Source of the DNA: CAYQVW01 sp964421245
Lineage (GTDB): Bacteria > Margulisbacteria > WOR-1 > XYC2-FULL-46-14
Assembly (NCBI GenBank): GCA_964421245.1
Contig: CAYQVW010000026.1
Location: forward strand, 1-15,755
Direction of reading: 5' to 3'
Length of the DNA: 15,755 nucleotides
The stretch's first letter is position 1; the number at the start of each line of letters is the position of its first letter. Both the position numbers and the translations under genes were made by a program. The notes below the pieces were generated by a model. It was not told where the DNA came from, did not search any database, and saw nothing but the letters and a program-made list of their open reading frames with translations. Of this stretch, positions 6,836-13,228 are shown piece after piece.

Positions 6836-7654
6836 ATGAATCCACTATATATAGTATGTTTCTTTACCGCCCTAATTCATTTAACTGAAACTCTGGCCTC
6901 GTCAATGCGCTTAGCCGGGGTTCGCACTGGGCAAGTTGCAACTTCTCTCTCCTTTGTTAATGCATCGTTGCTTGTTTCTAGAATGTCGAATATGCTGCAA
7001 GCTCCACTTCTTGGTTCAATGGTAGATTTTGCAATTAATAGCAATAATACTGCTATGCTTTTTGGTAATTTTAGAATTATCATCTTTGCTGCCTTTATCG
7101 GGAACCTAATCGGAGCGATTATGCTCCCTTTTGGGGTTTCTATTTTTACAAAAGCAATTTATAGGTTTGAAAAGAAGGCCTCTGTTCCTCGTCTGATCCT
7201 TTCTGGTTTTTATTACAAAAACTTTTTTGCTGTTATCCGTAGTTTTAAACTTCCAAGTCTAGCTTCTTTTCGAGGATTGTCTTTGGCTGGAATTCCAAAA
7301 ACGTTTTTGTTCTTAAATGTCATTATGGTCTCAATTTATGCGATTGGTGTTTTGTGTTCTTTGCTTGCCGGCGCACTTGTTCCTCAATTTCGAGTTACTG
7401 CAACTCAGCTATCTGGTATTGTAAATGGACTTGCGACAGTCCTTTTTACACTTATGGTTGATCCGATTGCAGCGCATATTACCGATCAAGCTGCGCGTGG
7501 CAAAAGACCAGTTACTGATGTTCGTACAGTTGTTTTCTACATTGTTTTAGGACGTCTTACCGGAACATTGATTCTTTCCCAACTTCTTTTAATTCCTGGA
7601 GCCCACTATATTAAGTTGGTAACCTTGTTTGTAAATGGTGTACTCCTCAAATAG
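6836..7654 (+). CDS. amj: Amj-family lipid II flippase
   Basis: Amj (alternate to MurJ; DUF2837, Bacillus subtilis YdaH) moves lipid II across the cytoplasmic membrane for peptidoglycan synthesis. The 272 residues match the family length. Recognisable family stretches are LTETLASSMRLAGVRTG (16-32) and SRMSNMLQAPLLGSMVD (48-64), near a polar-residue-rich first part typical of the family. Hydrophobic segments lie at about 2-22, 35-58, 79-106, 156-183, 193-211 and 230-253. The gene has its own extended -10 promoter and no ribosome site, so it is probably leaderless. Whether this organism also has MurJ cannot be seen here. I recognise the family from memory of its N-terminal motif, with fair confidence. 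Confidence 0.85.
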   Translation: MNPLYIVCFFTALIHLTETLASSMRLAGVRTGQVATSLSFVNASLLVSRMSNMLQAPLLGSMVDFAINSNNTAMLFGNFRIIIFAAFIGNLIGAIMLPFGVSIFTKAIYRFEKKASVPRLILSGFYYKNFFAVIRSFKLPSLASFRGLSLAGIPKTFLFLNVIMVSIYAIGVLCSLLAGALVPQFRVTATQLSGIVNGLATVLFTLMVDPIAAHITDQAARGKRPVTDVRTVVFYIVLGRLTGTLILSQLLLIPGAHYIKLVTLFVNGVLLK

Positions 7655-7748
7655 TTAATGGATTGACCGGAATGTCGACACCCCTTCCATATTTCCCTCA
7701 TGATTTCTATATGTTTTTCGGGCATGAAAATTGCTAGTACCCTATAGA

Positions 7749-8320
7749 GACTCGAATTCTATCCCAAATCGGTGGTCCCAAATGAATCCGAATTGAAAGG
7801 ACTCGAATCTGTGGTCTCGAATAACCGAATCTATTCTCGAAGGGAGGTAAAAATATTGGATAAAATTTTACATAAGGAGCTTAGCTATAAGTTGATGGGT
7901 ATTCTTTTTGATGTTCACAATACTATGGGAGGAGGATATCAAGAAAAGTACTATCAAAAAGCAATTAAATTAAGTTTAATTGAAGAGAGAATTCCGTTTC
8001 TCGAACAAGTAAGGGCAGATCTAATTATAAAAGGACAAACTATTGGTAGATATTATATTGATTTTGTAATTGATCATAAAATAGTATTAGAAATAGAATC
8101 AAGATTAAATTTTTCTAAAAGAGATGTTGCACAAGTGCTGGGCTATCTGAGACAAAGCAATCTAGAATTAGGAATCTTAGCCTCTTTTTCAACCGACGGA
8201 TTAAAATACAAACGCCTCTTAAGAGGTTTCGGGAGCAAATTCGGAAATTAGAGAAGTAGATTTGGGACCCTTTTATTCGAATTTATTTGGGATGTTGATT
8301 CGGGATAAAAATTTGGGACT
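7749..8320. mobile_element. Putative GxxExxY-encoding element with long imperfect inverted flanks
   Basis: The roughly 95 bp before the GxxExxY frame (7749-7846) align with the reverse complement of the roughly 95 bp after it (8225-8320), at about two-thirds identity by eye. Both flanks consist of short units of the form TCCCAAAT, TCCGAAT or CTCGAAT, spaced about 10-15 bp. Examples are at 7762, 7776, 7787 and 7802, with mirror copies at 8259, 8284 and 8311. A gene-less relative is at 178-334. I found no convincing target duplication for this copy. Calling it mobile is inference; the inverted, repeated flanks and the second copy are visible facts. Confidence 0.55.
7856..8251 (+). CDS. GxxExxY family protein (PD-(D/E)xK nuclease fold)
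   Basis: This family has a restriction-enzyme-like fold and an unknown role. I choose TTG 7856 as start because AGGGAGG (7841-7847) lies 8 nt upstream and the 131 residues then match the family's usual length (about 125); a longer frame opens at 7772 but covers the repeat units. The signature GYQEKYY (about residues 24-30) gives G-x-x-E-x-x-Y. The core has DFVIDHKIVLEIES, where the usual E-L-K reads E-I-E: the catalytic lysine position appears to be Glu. The C-terminal QVLGYLRQSNLELGILASF matches the family's conserved QxLxYL...LGxLxNF end. The gene sits between inverted repeats, which suggests it belongs to a selfish element. Activity is uncertain because of the substitution. Confidence 0.85.
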   Translation: MDKILHKELSYKLMGILFDVHNTMGGGYQEKYYQKAIKLSLIEERIPFLEQVRADLIIKGQTIGRYYIDFVIDHKIVLEIESRLNFSKRDVAQVLGYLRQSNLELGILASFSTDGLKYKRLLRGFGSKFGN

Positions 8321-8325
8321 TTCTT

Positions 8326-8334
8326 TGTTATAAT
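8326..8334 (+). promoter_or_regulatory. Extended -10 promoter of ribF
   Basis: TGT followed by TATAAT (8329-8334) is 8 nt before the ribF ATG, giving an essentially leaderless mRNA. It begins just outside the right flank of the GxxExxY element, so an insertion there would have landed directly upstream of the promoter without breaking it. Confidence 0.75.
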
Positions 8335-8342
8335 TAGATACA

Positions 8343-9227
8343 ATGACAGTTATAGCCCTTGGAACATTCGATGGAGTACACCTTGGTCATCGGGAAATAA
8401 TCAAAGCTGCGGTAAAATATGCCAAAAAACATGGCTTAACGCCGACCGCTATAACTTTTGAACCACATCCCCAACAATTAATTTCTCCAGAGCGTGGATT
8501 AAAACTTTTAACAACATTGGAAGAGAGAAAAGAACTCTTACATAAATATGGAATCAAAAGAGTCCATGTTTTAAAGTTTAATCGAAAAGTTCAAAAATTA
8601 GGGCCGGAAGAATTTATAAAGAGAATTTTAGTAAAAAAACTAAAAGCTAAACAGGTTTTTGTGGGCTATGACTTTGCTTTTGGATGGGGGAGGATGGGAC
8701 ATGTTAATCAGCTAAAAGGATATGGTTTTGATGTTTCGGTTGTTTCTGCAATAAAGAGAAATGGTCATCCAATAAAATCTCGTCGTATTCGTGAAGAGCT
8801 AAGTTGGGGAAACTTCAATAAAGGGATTAAGGATCTAGGCCACCCGTACCAGATATTGGGTAAGGTGGAAAAAGGCTCTGGCCGAGGGAGAGGCTTAGGG
8901 TTTCCGACGGTTAATTTGAAGATTGATAAACATAAACTAATTCCGTCACATGGGATTTATGCGGCTTATTGTGAGTTGCAAGGTTCAAGGGGCAAGGGTC
9001 GAAGAAGATATAAAGTAGCAGTGAATATTGGTGCCAGACCGACTTTTGGGATTGGTGAGGTTTTAGTCGAGGGACATATTATCGGTTTTTCCTGCAATCT
9101 ATATGGAAGGCATATTGTTTTAAATCTTACAAAAAAACTCCGCGCCGAAAAACATTTTTCTGATGTTAAAAAACTTGTTGCTCAAATTAAGAAGGATGTT
9201 AAACAAGTAAAATCTATTGCATGTTAG
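8343..9227 (+). CDS. ribF: Bifunctional riboflavin kinase / FAD synthetase
   Basis: It phosphorylates riboflavin to FMN and adenylates FMN to FAD in the cytoplasm. The N-terminal nucleotidyltransferase domain shows GTFDGVHLGH (7-16, the HxGH-type ATP motif), FEPHP (39-43), GYDFAFGWGRMG (108-119) and IKSRRIRE (144-151). The C-terminal kinase domain shows GRGLGFPTVNL (182-192), NIGARPTFG (228-236), the catalytic Glu243 in VEGHI, and LYGR (253-256). At 294 residues it is close to the usual 300-310 and appears complete. The ATG is 8 nt after TATAAT, with no Shine-Dalgarno site. The 3' end overlaps the convergent protease gene by 14 bp. Confidence 0.95.
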   Translation: MTVIALGTFDGVHLGHREIIKAAVKYAKKHGLTPTAITFEPHPQQLISPERGLKLLTTLEERKELLHKYGIKRVHVLKFNRKVQKLGPEEFIKRILVKKLKAKQVFVGYDFAFGWGRMGHVNQLKGYGFDVSVVSAIKRNGHPIKSRRIREELSWGNFNKGIKDLGHPYQILGKVEKGSGRGRGLGFPTVNLKIDKHKLIPSHGIYAAYCELQGSRGKGRRRYKVAVNIGARPTFGIGEVLVEGHIIGFSCNLYGRHIVLNLTKKLRAEKHFSDVKKLVAQIKKDVKQVKSIAC

Positions 9228-9957
9228 GGCACTGAGCATAGATGTATTTTGCAAAACCGCGCGAATCAGAACAAAAATCATCTTGATATTGAAAACTCGG
9301 ATCGGGTTTTTTTATATCAAAAACATAATTAAATTTGTACATTGTGCATTGGACCGTTTCTGTCGGACGTTTTTCGTGTGTGATCTTGGTGTGGGGGAGT
9401 CCGAGAACATGGCCGACTTCGTGTCTAAGTATATCTGGCCAAAACAGATACCCATCTTTTAAATAAAAGTAACTGTATTTGAAATTTTTAGCGTTGAAAT
9501 AGATAGTTGCTTCTTTTACTATTAACCCTTTTGCCTGATTATTTTGATAGGTTGTTGATGCAACTGAAATAGTTGTCGTTTTATTGGTCCAGCCTTTAGT
9601 GACCCATTTTAAATATATTTTTTTGTAAGTATCAGAGCAGGTAGTCTTCTCATCACTTGCCTTAAGTATCTTATATCCAAGACTTGAATTTATTTCATTC
9701 ACCAGAGTCGGGATAAGTTTTTTTGCTTCACTTGGGCATGGATCTTTGCATTCTATTTCCATCCTATAGCAAGCAGTTCCGTTTGGTGCTCTAAGATCTG
9801 GGTGGGTTGGGGGATTTTTTAAAGCAGAAAACTCTGGTCTAGGGCATTGCACAGGATTTGTATTTACTACTCTATCACCACAGCCTCCACCCAAGAGGGC
9901 AGTTTTTGCCATAAACAATGTAAAGGCCATAGTTCTTATTAAGCTTCCGATTCTCAT
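9214..9957 (-). CDS. Secreted metzincin-like zinc protease, probably a lipoprotein
   Basis: The 247-residue protein contains HEVGHVLGLPH (179-189), the HExxHxxGxxH zinc motif of metzincins, with a likely Met-turn at CTMY (204-207). A basic start and hydrophobic stretch end in LLGGGCGD (21-28), so it is exported and may be lipidated at Cys26, although the lipobox is imperfect. Eight further cysteines (38, 63, 70, 74, 107, 204, 229, 243) would allow four disulfides in an extracytoplasmic fold. It might process envelope proteins or act on neighbouring cells; nothing here identifies a substrate. It is convergent with ribF (14-bp overlap) and divergent from the membrane-protein gene at 10015. A weak extended -10 (TGATAATAT) lies about 15 nt upstream of its ATG on the minus strand. 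Confidence 0.78.
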   Translation of the reverse strand: MRIGSLIRTMAFTLFMAKTALLGGGCGDRVVNTNPVQCPRPEFSALKNPPTHPDLRAPNGTACYRMEIECKDPCPSEAKKLIPTLVNEINSSLGYKILKASDEKTTCSDTYKKIYLKWVTKGWTNKTTTISVASTTYQNNQAKGLIVKEATIYFNAKNFKYSYFYLKDGYLFWPDILRHEVGHVLGLPHTKITHEKRPTETVQCTMYKFNYVFDIKKPDPSFQYQDDFCSDSRGFAKYIYAQCPNMQ

Positions 9958-9999
9958 AATTTGTTTTCGGTGATATTATCAATAAATTTCACTAAATTG

Positions 10000-10008
10000 T
10001 GATAAAAT
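10000..10008 (+). promoter_or_regulatory. Extended -10 promoter
   Basis: TGA followed by TAAAAT (10003-10008) ends 6 nt before ATG 10015, another leaderless arrangement. It lies in the 57-bp divergent space shared with the protease gene on the other strand. Confidence 0.65.
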
Positions 10009-10014
10009 ATTCCC

Positions 10015-10389
10015 ATGAGTGAACTTTTTAAAGCAATTGGTTACGGTATTATTCTTTTCTTAGCAATGCTGGCAGTTTTTTGGATCATAACTGTTGGTTT
10101 TCATATTACAGAAGAAGTAGGGATTTATCTGAGGTATATTTTGCTGATGTTAATTCTGTGGACTTTGTCTTGGCACTTTAGAATTTATAGTTTAAGAGAG
10201 GGGATTGAGGTTGGGTTTATCTGGCTTACTGTGTATGCAATATTAGATTACATTATAATTGTTCAGCGTTATAAGGGTGGAGATTTATCTTTCTACTATG
10301 AGTGGCCGCTATACATATGGTATCTGATTATCTTTTTGGTTCCTCTTTTTTACCCAATGCTTAAGAAGAAAAGAGAGAAGAAGTTATAA
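10015..10389 (+). CDS. Small integral membrane protein, four helices
   Basis: I do not recognise this 124-residue protein. Four hydrophobic segments at about 7-29, 37-55, 64-83 and 97-114 are clear membrane helices, rich in aromatic residues. A strongly basic tail (KKKREKK, 117-123) would lie in the cytoplasm by the positive-inside rule. No catalytic motif is visible. It follows a -10 box by 6 nt without a ribosome site, and a separate promoter follows it for rpsO, so it is probably transcribed alone. Its divergent neighbour is an exported protease, but no link is shown. Confidence 0.78.
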   Translation: MSELFKAIGYGIILFLAMLAVFWIITVGFHITEEVGIYLRYILLMLILWTLSWHFRIYSLREGIEVGFIWLTVYAILDYIIIVQRYKGGDLSFYYEWPLYIWYLIIFLVPLFYPMLKKKREKKL

Positions 10390-10400
10390 CAAATTCTTTC

Positions 10401-10430
10401 TTGCACGTTTTACTTTTTATATGATATAAT
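10401..10430 (+). promoter_or_regulatory. Promoter of rpsO-pnp
   Basis: TTGCAC (10401-10406) and TATAAT (10425-10430) are 18 bp apart, and a TG two bases before the -10 extends it. This is the only promoter in the window with both a good -35 and a perfect -10, in keeping with a highly expressed ribosomal gene. The ATG follows the -10 by 9 nt, so the mRNA is nearly leaderless. There is little room for the leader structure that S15 binds in Escherichia coli. Confidence 0.85.
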
Positions 10431-10439
10431 TAGTATGTA

Positions 10440-10700
10440 ATGGAAAAAGAAAAAAAGTCTACTTTAATTTCAAATTATAAAACCCACGAAAAAGATACTG
10501 GTTCTCCCGAAGTCCAAGTAGCAATAATCACAGAGAGGATTAACTATTTGGTTGAGCACCTTAAAAAGCATAAGAAGGACCATGCTTCACGTCGTGGTCT
10601 TTTAACTTTAGTTGGCCAAAGAAAAAAACTATTAAATTACCTCGAGCGTAAAAGCGCAAAAAGATACAGTGCCTTAACTTCTGGTTTAGGATTAAGATAG
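10440..10700 (+). CDS. rpsO: 30S ribosomal protein S15
   Basis: S15 binds the central domain of 16S rRNA early in 30S assembly. The 86-residue protein has the usual length. Family motifs are THEKDTGSPEVQVAIIT (15-31), the RNA-binding HLKKHKKDHASRRGL (40-54) and the C-terminal RKKLLNYL (61-68). It precedes pnp by 4 nt, the common bacterial rpsO-pnp order. The ATG is 9 nt after a perfect TATAAT. Confidence 0.98.
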   Translation: MEKEKKSTLISNYKTHEKDTGSPEVQVAIITERINYLVEHLKKHKKDHASRRGLLTLVGQRKKLLNYLERKSAKRYSALTSGLGLR

Positions 10701-10704
10701 CATT

Positions 10705-12813
10705 ATGGTTAAAAAGGTAACAGTAGATCTTGGCGGGAACCAAACCATCACTTTAGAATCTGGAAAATTAGCAAGAGAAGCAGCTGGTTCTGTTGTTGTT
10801 CAACTTGGTGATACTGTTGTTCTTGCAGCAACTGTAGCATCACAAACCCCAAGACAAGGAATCGATTTCTTCCCATTATTAGTAGATTACGAAGAAAAGC
10901 TTTATGCTGCTGGTAAGATCCCGGGTGGATTTTTTAAAAGAGAAGGAAAGCCATCAGAAAATGCAGTTTTAACCTCTAGAAAGATTGATCGTCCGATCAG
11001 ACCGCTCTTTCCAGAAGGATTTAGAAACGATGTTCAGATTGCAGTGACTCCATTGGCAGTTGATTCACAAAATATGCCGGATGTTTTAGCAATTAACGCA
11101 GCATCAGCTGCATTAACAATTTCAGACATCCCATTTCAGGGACCGATTGGGGCGGCCAGAATTGGTAAGCTTGATGGAAAGCTTATTGTAAACCCAACCT
11201 CAGAACAGCTGGAAACATCAGAGATGGATGTTATGGTTGCCGGAACAAAAGATAAGATTTTAATGATTGAAGCCGGGGCAGAACAGGTAACTGAGACAGA
11301 GATGTTTGAGGCGGTAGAAGAAGCACACAAAGCGATTAAGAAATTAATTAAAGGGCAGGAAGAACTTGCCAAAGCAGTTGGTAAAAAGAAGAGAGAGTTT
11401 GCAGTTTATGAACCAGCAGCTGATATGGTTGCATTGGTCAAAAAATCTTCTGCTAAGATCAAAAAAGCTATTTTAGGAAAAGATAAGGCAGCTCAAAAAG
11501 AAGCTTTGGGAGCCATTGCTGAAGAATTAATTGATGGATTAAAAGTAGCGGACGAGAGTGAATTGGCTCAAAAGACCAAAGATATTAAGAAAGCTGTTGA
11601 AAAAGAACAAAAACATCTAATTCGTACGATGATAGTAGATGAAGGAAAGAGGTTAGACGGAAGAAAGATCGATCAACTTAGAGAATTGAATGCCGAGGTT
11701 TCCATTATTCCACGTGTTCATGGTACCGGATTATTTTCGCGTGGACAGACTCAGGTTTTAACCTTTGCAACCTTGGGTTCACTTGGAGAAGAGCAGAGGA
11801 TTGATGCATTAAATGTTGTGGATGTAACTAAACGTTATATGCACCATTATAATTTCCCAGCTTATTCTGTTGGAGAGGTCAGGCCAAATCGTGGACCAGG
11901 ACGACGCGAGATTGGTCATGGATCTTTAGCTGAAAAAGCTCTGCTTCCTGTTATTCCAAGCGCGGAAGAATTTCCATATACTATTCGCTTGGTTTCAGAA
12001 GTTATGGGATCAAATGGATCGACTTCTATGGGATCTACTTGCGCTTCAACACTAGCTCTGATGGATGCTGGAGTCAAGATCAAGGCCCCAGTTGCTGGAA
12101 TTTCAATCGGATTAATTGGCGAAGGAAAGAAAGAGGTTCTCTTAGTCGATATTCAAGGGATTGAAGATCACTTTGGAGATATGGATTTTAAGGTTGCTGG
12201 GACCGAAAAGGGAATTACCGCGATCCAAATTGATGTTAAGAATGATGGGTTGTCTCACGATATAATTAAGAAATCTTTAAAAATGGCAAAGGATGTCCGT
12301 TTAAAGATTTTGGATACAATGAAGAAAGCAATTGCTGCTCCTCGAGCAGAATTATCTGAAAATGCACCTCGAGTACTTACTCTACAAATTGATCCTGCTA
12401 AGATTGGGATGGTAATTGGACCGGGTGGTAAGAATATTCGTGCAATTATTGAAGAGACTGGTGCCAAGATTGATATTGAAGATTCTGGACAGGTATTAAT
12501 CACTTCAGTTGATCATGCAGCTGGAGAAGAAGCCCGTGCAAGAATTGAAAACATGACTTATGAGCCAAAACGAGGCGATGTATTTAAATCAAGAGTAGTC
12601 CGCATCATGAATTTTGGTGCTTTTTGTGAACTTCCTGGTGGAAAAGATGGCTTAGTCCATATTTCCCAACTTTCCAATAGTCGCGTTGCCAAGGTTGAAG
12701 ATGCTGTTAAACTTGATGACGAAGTTATTGTAAAAGTTGTTGAGAAGGACGAAAAAGGCCGCATTAACCTCTCTATTAAAGCTGTTACTGACGAAGATAA
12801 GAGAAAAATTTAA
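10705..12813 (+). CDS. pnp: Polyribonucleotide nucleotidyltransferase (PNPase)
   Basis: PNPase is a phosphate-dependent 3'-5' exoribonuclease of RNA decay. The 702 residues match the family. Domain order: first RNase PH-like domain with the FFKREGKPSENAVLTSR loop (76-92), alpha-helical linker (about 240-305), second RNase PH-like domain with RVHGTGLFSRGQTQVL (337-352), phosphate-binding SNGSTSMGS (436-444) and the catalytic EDHFGDMDFKVAGT (487-500), then a KH domain with GPGGKNI (572-578) and an S1 domain from about 622 with MNFGAFCELPGG. All key residues are present. There is no strong Shine-Dalgarno site (AGGA lies about 15 nt upstream) and only 4 nt separate it from rpsO, so translation is probably coupled. 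Confidence 0.98.
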   Translation: MVKKVTVDLGGNQTITLESGKLAREAAGSVVVQLGDTVVLAATVASQTPRQGIDFFPLLVDYEEKLYAAGKIPGGFFKREGKPSENAVLTSRKIDRPIRPLFPEGFRNDVQIAVTPLAVDSQNMPDVLAINAASAALTISDIPFQGPIGAARIGKLDGKLIVNPTSEQLETSEMDVMVAGTKDKILMIEAGAEQVTETEMFEAVEEAHKAIKKLIKGQEELAKAVGKKKREFAVYEPAADMVALVKKSSAKIKKAILGKDKAAQKEALGAIAEELIDGLKVADESELAQKTKDIKKAVEKEQKHLIRTMIVDEGKRLDGRKIDQLRELNAEVSIIPRVHGTGLFSRGQTQVLTFATLGSLGEEQRIDALNVVDVTKRYMHHYNFPAYSVGEVRPNRGPGRREIGHGSLAEKALLPVIPSAEEFPYTIRLVSEVMGSNGSTSMGSTCASTLALMDAGVKIKAPVAGISIGLIGEGKKEVLLVDIQGIEDHFGDMDFKVAGTEKGITAIQIDVKNDGLSHDIIKKSLKMAKDVRLKILDTMKKAIAAPRAELSENAPRVLTLQIDPAKIGMVIGPGGKNIRAIIEETGAKIDIEDSGQVLITSVDHAAGEEARARIENMTYEPKRGDVFKSRVVRIMNFGAFCELPGGKDGLVHISQLSNSRVAKVEDAVKLDDEVIVKVVEKDEKGRINLSIKAVTDEDKRKI

Positions 12814-12819
12814 ACTTCA

Positions 12820-12960
12820 AACTTCAAAATCCCAACCTCAAAGTAAATCCCAGTAGCAAACTTCCAACTTCAAAACTTTTGGATTTGGGTTTTGGGATTT
12901 TGCCGTGCCTGCCGGTAGGCAGGGATTTATTTTGAGGTTTGATGCTTGGATTTTGAAGTT
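12820..12960. repeat. Long imperfect palindrome after pnp (MITE- or REP-like)
   Basis: The left arm (12820-12851) matches the reverse complement of the right arm (12922-12960) with one mismatch and a 7-nt insertion: about 31 paired bases. The arms begin with AACTTCAAAATCC and end with TAAATCCC. A small perfect hairpin (12908-12923) lies at the inner edge of the right arm. The block begins 7 nt after the pnp stop, so as RNA it would form a large hairpin that could protect or end the pnp message. The frame opening at 12905 is an artefact of this repeat. Confidence 0.7.
12908..12923. repeat. CCTGCCGGTAGGCAGG palindrome
   Basis: CCTGCC and GGCAGG form a perfect 6-bp stem around GGTA. From memory this GC-rich palindrome recurs between genes of many CPR genomes and yields spurious PAGRQ peptides when translated. 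It stands out in this AT-rich stretch. Confidence 0.7.
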
Positions 12961-12966
12961 ATCAAA

Positions 12967-12975
12967 TGTTACAAT
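12967..12975 (+). promoter_or_regulatory. Extended -10 promoter of AbrB copy 1
   Basis: TGT followed by TACAAT (12970-12975). The identical box precedes AbrB copy 2. The first TTACGTAA operator begins 4 nt downstream, so bound protein would cover the transcription start. Confidence 0.7.
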
Positions 12976-12979
12976 GCTC

Positions 12980-12998
12980 TTACGTAAGCCTTACGTAA
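12980..12998. promoter_or_regulatory. Operator pair TTACGTAA x2, 11-bp phased
   Basis: Perfect 8-bp palindromes TTACGTAA lie at 12980-12987 and 12991-12998, exactly 11 bp apart, immediately after the -10 box of AbrB copy 1. Copy 2 has four such palindromes with the same period. Location, symmetry and phasing fit a repressor operator, most simply for the AbrB protein itself. Confidence 0.75.
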
Positions 12999-13020
12999 GT
13001 GCTTCGACAGGCTCAGCACT
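12998..13020. repeat. TTCGACAGGCTCAGCA hairpin repeat
   Basis: AGTGCT (12998-13003) and AGCACT (13015-13020) form a 6-bp stem. The core TTCGACAGGCTCAGCA is, from memory, a dispersed repeat in many bacteria. It occupies the place where AbrB copy 2 has its third and fourth operators, so it may have replaced them. Confidence 0.6.
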
Positions 13021-13037
13021 GAGACAGGAGGAATTTT

Positions 13038-13193
13038 ATGAAATCAGTGAGGAAATTAGGAAAAGTTGGAAAGTACAGTTATGCGGTTACTATTCCAGGA
13101 GATATTATTAGGGAACTAGGCTGGAAAGAGCGGCAAAAATTGGTGGTTTCGTTAAGGGGAAAGAAGATTATAATTCAGGATTGGAAGGGATAA
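13038..13193 (+). CDS. AbrB/SpoVT-type DNA-binding protein, copy 1 (51 residues)
   Basis: This small swapped-hairpin transcription factor is of the kind that serves as MazE-like antitoxins and autorepressors; such proteins bind DNA as dimers. The sequence MKSVRKLGKVGKYS, then AVTIPGDIIRELGW (16-29), QKLVV and KKIIIQDW matches the SpoVT-AbrB fold, with the conserved IP-x-x-(I/L) turn. AGGAGG sits 7-8 nt before ATG. It is 47/51 identical to the copy at 14361. Most DNA differences are silent and the amino-acid changes cluster at 39-41 and 51, so both copies have been under selection as proteins. Two TTACGTAA palindromes just upstream suggest autoregulation. It converges on the fic gene, whose stop codon is 35 bp away. 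Confidence 0.9.
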   Translation: MKSVRKLGKVGKYSYAVTIPGDIIRELGWKERQKLVVSLRGKKIIIQDWKG

Positions 13194-13226
13194 TAAACAC
13201 GCCATAAACACGCCATAAACACGCCA
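13194..13226. repeat. Three tandem 11-bp repeats
   Basis: TAAACACGCCA occurs three times in perfect tandem (13194, 13205, 13216), between the stop of AbrB copy 1 and the stop of fic. The 11-bp period equals that of the TTACGTAA arrays. It is not palindromic and its role is unknown. It could be a protein-binding array or replication slippage. Confidence 0.9.
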
Positions 13227-13228
13227 TC

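Noticed and set aside
7655..7748. Terminator or gene between amj and the GxxExxY element
   Set aside because: TCATG and CATGA are inverted around 7700-7727, but the stem is short with a long loop and no T-run after it. No coding frame is present.
7772..7855. Upstream extension of the GxxExxY frame from the GTG at 7772
   Set aside because: It reads through the inverted-flank units and adds 28 residues beyond the family's usual start. A good ribosome site points to TTG 7856 instead.
7730..8345. Target-site duplication around the GxxExxY element
   Set aside because: I compared about 40 bases on each side and saw no direct repeat longer than 5 bases.
9217..9462. 81-codon plus-strand open frame after ribF
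   Set aside because: It lies wholly opposite the protease gene, uses a TTG start with no ribosome site, and its peptide has no recognisable features.
12905..13111. 68-codon open frame starting MPAGRQG
   Set aside because: It runs through the CCTGCCGGTAGGCAGG palindrome, the TTACGTAA operators and the TTCGACAGG hairpin, then into the AbrB gene in the wrong frame. PAGRQ and STGSALR peptides are typical products of translating these repeats.
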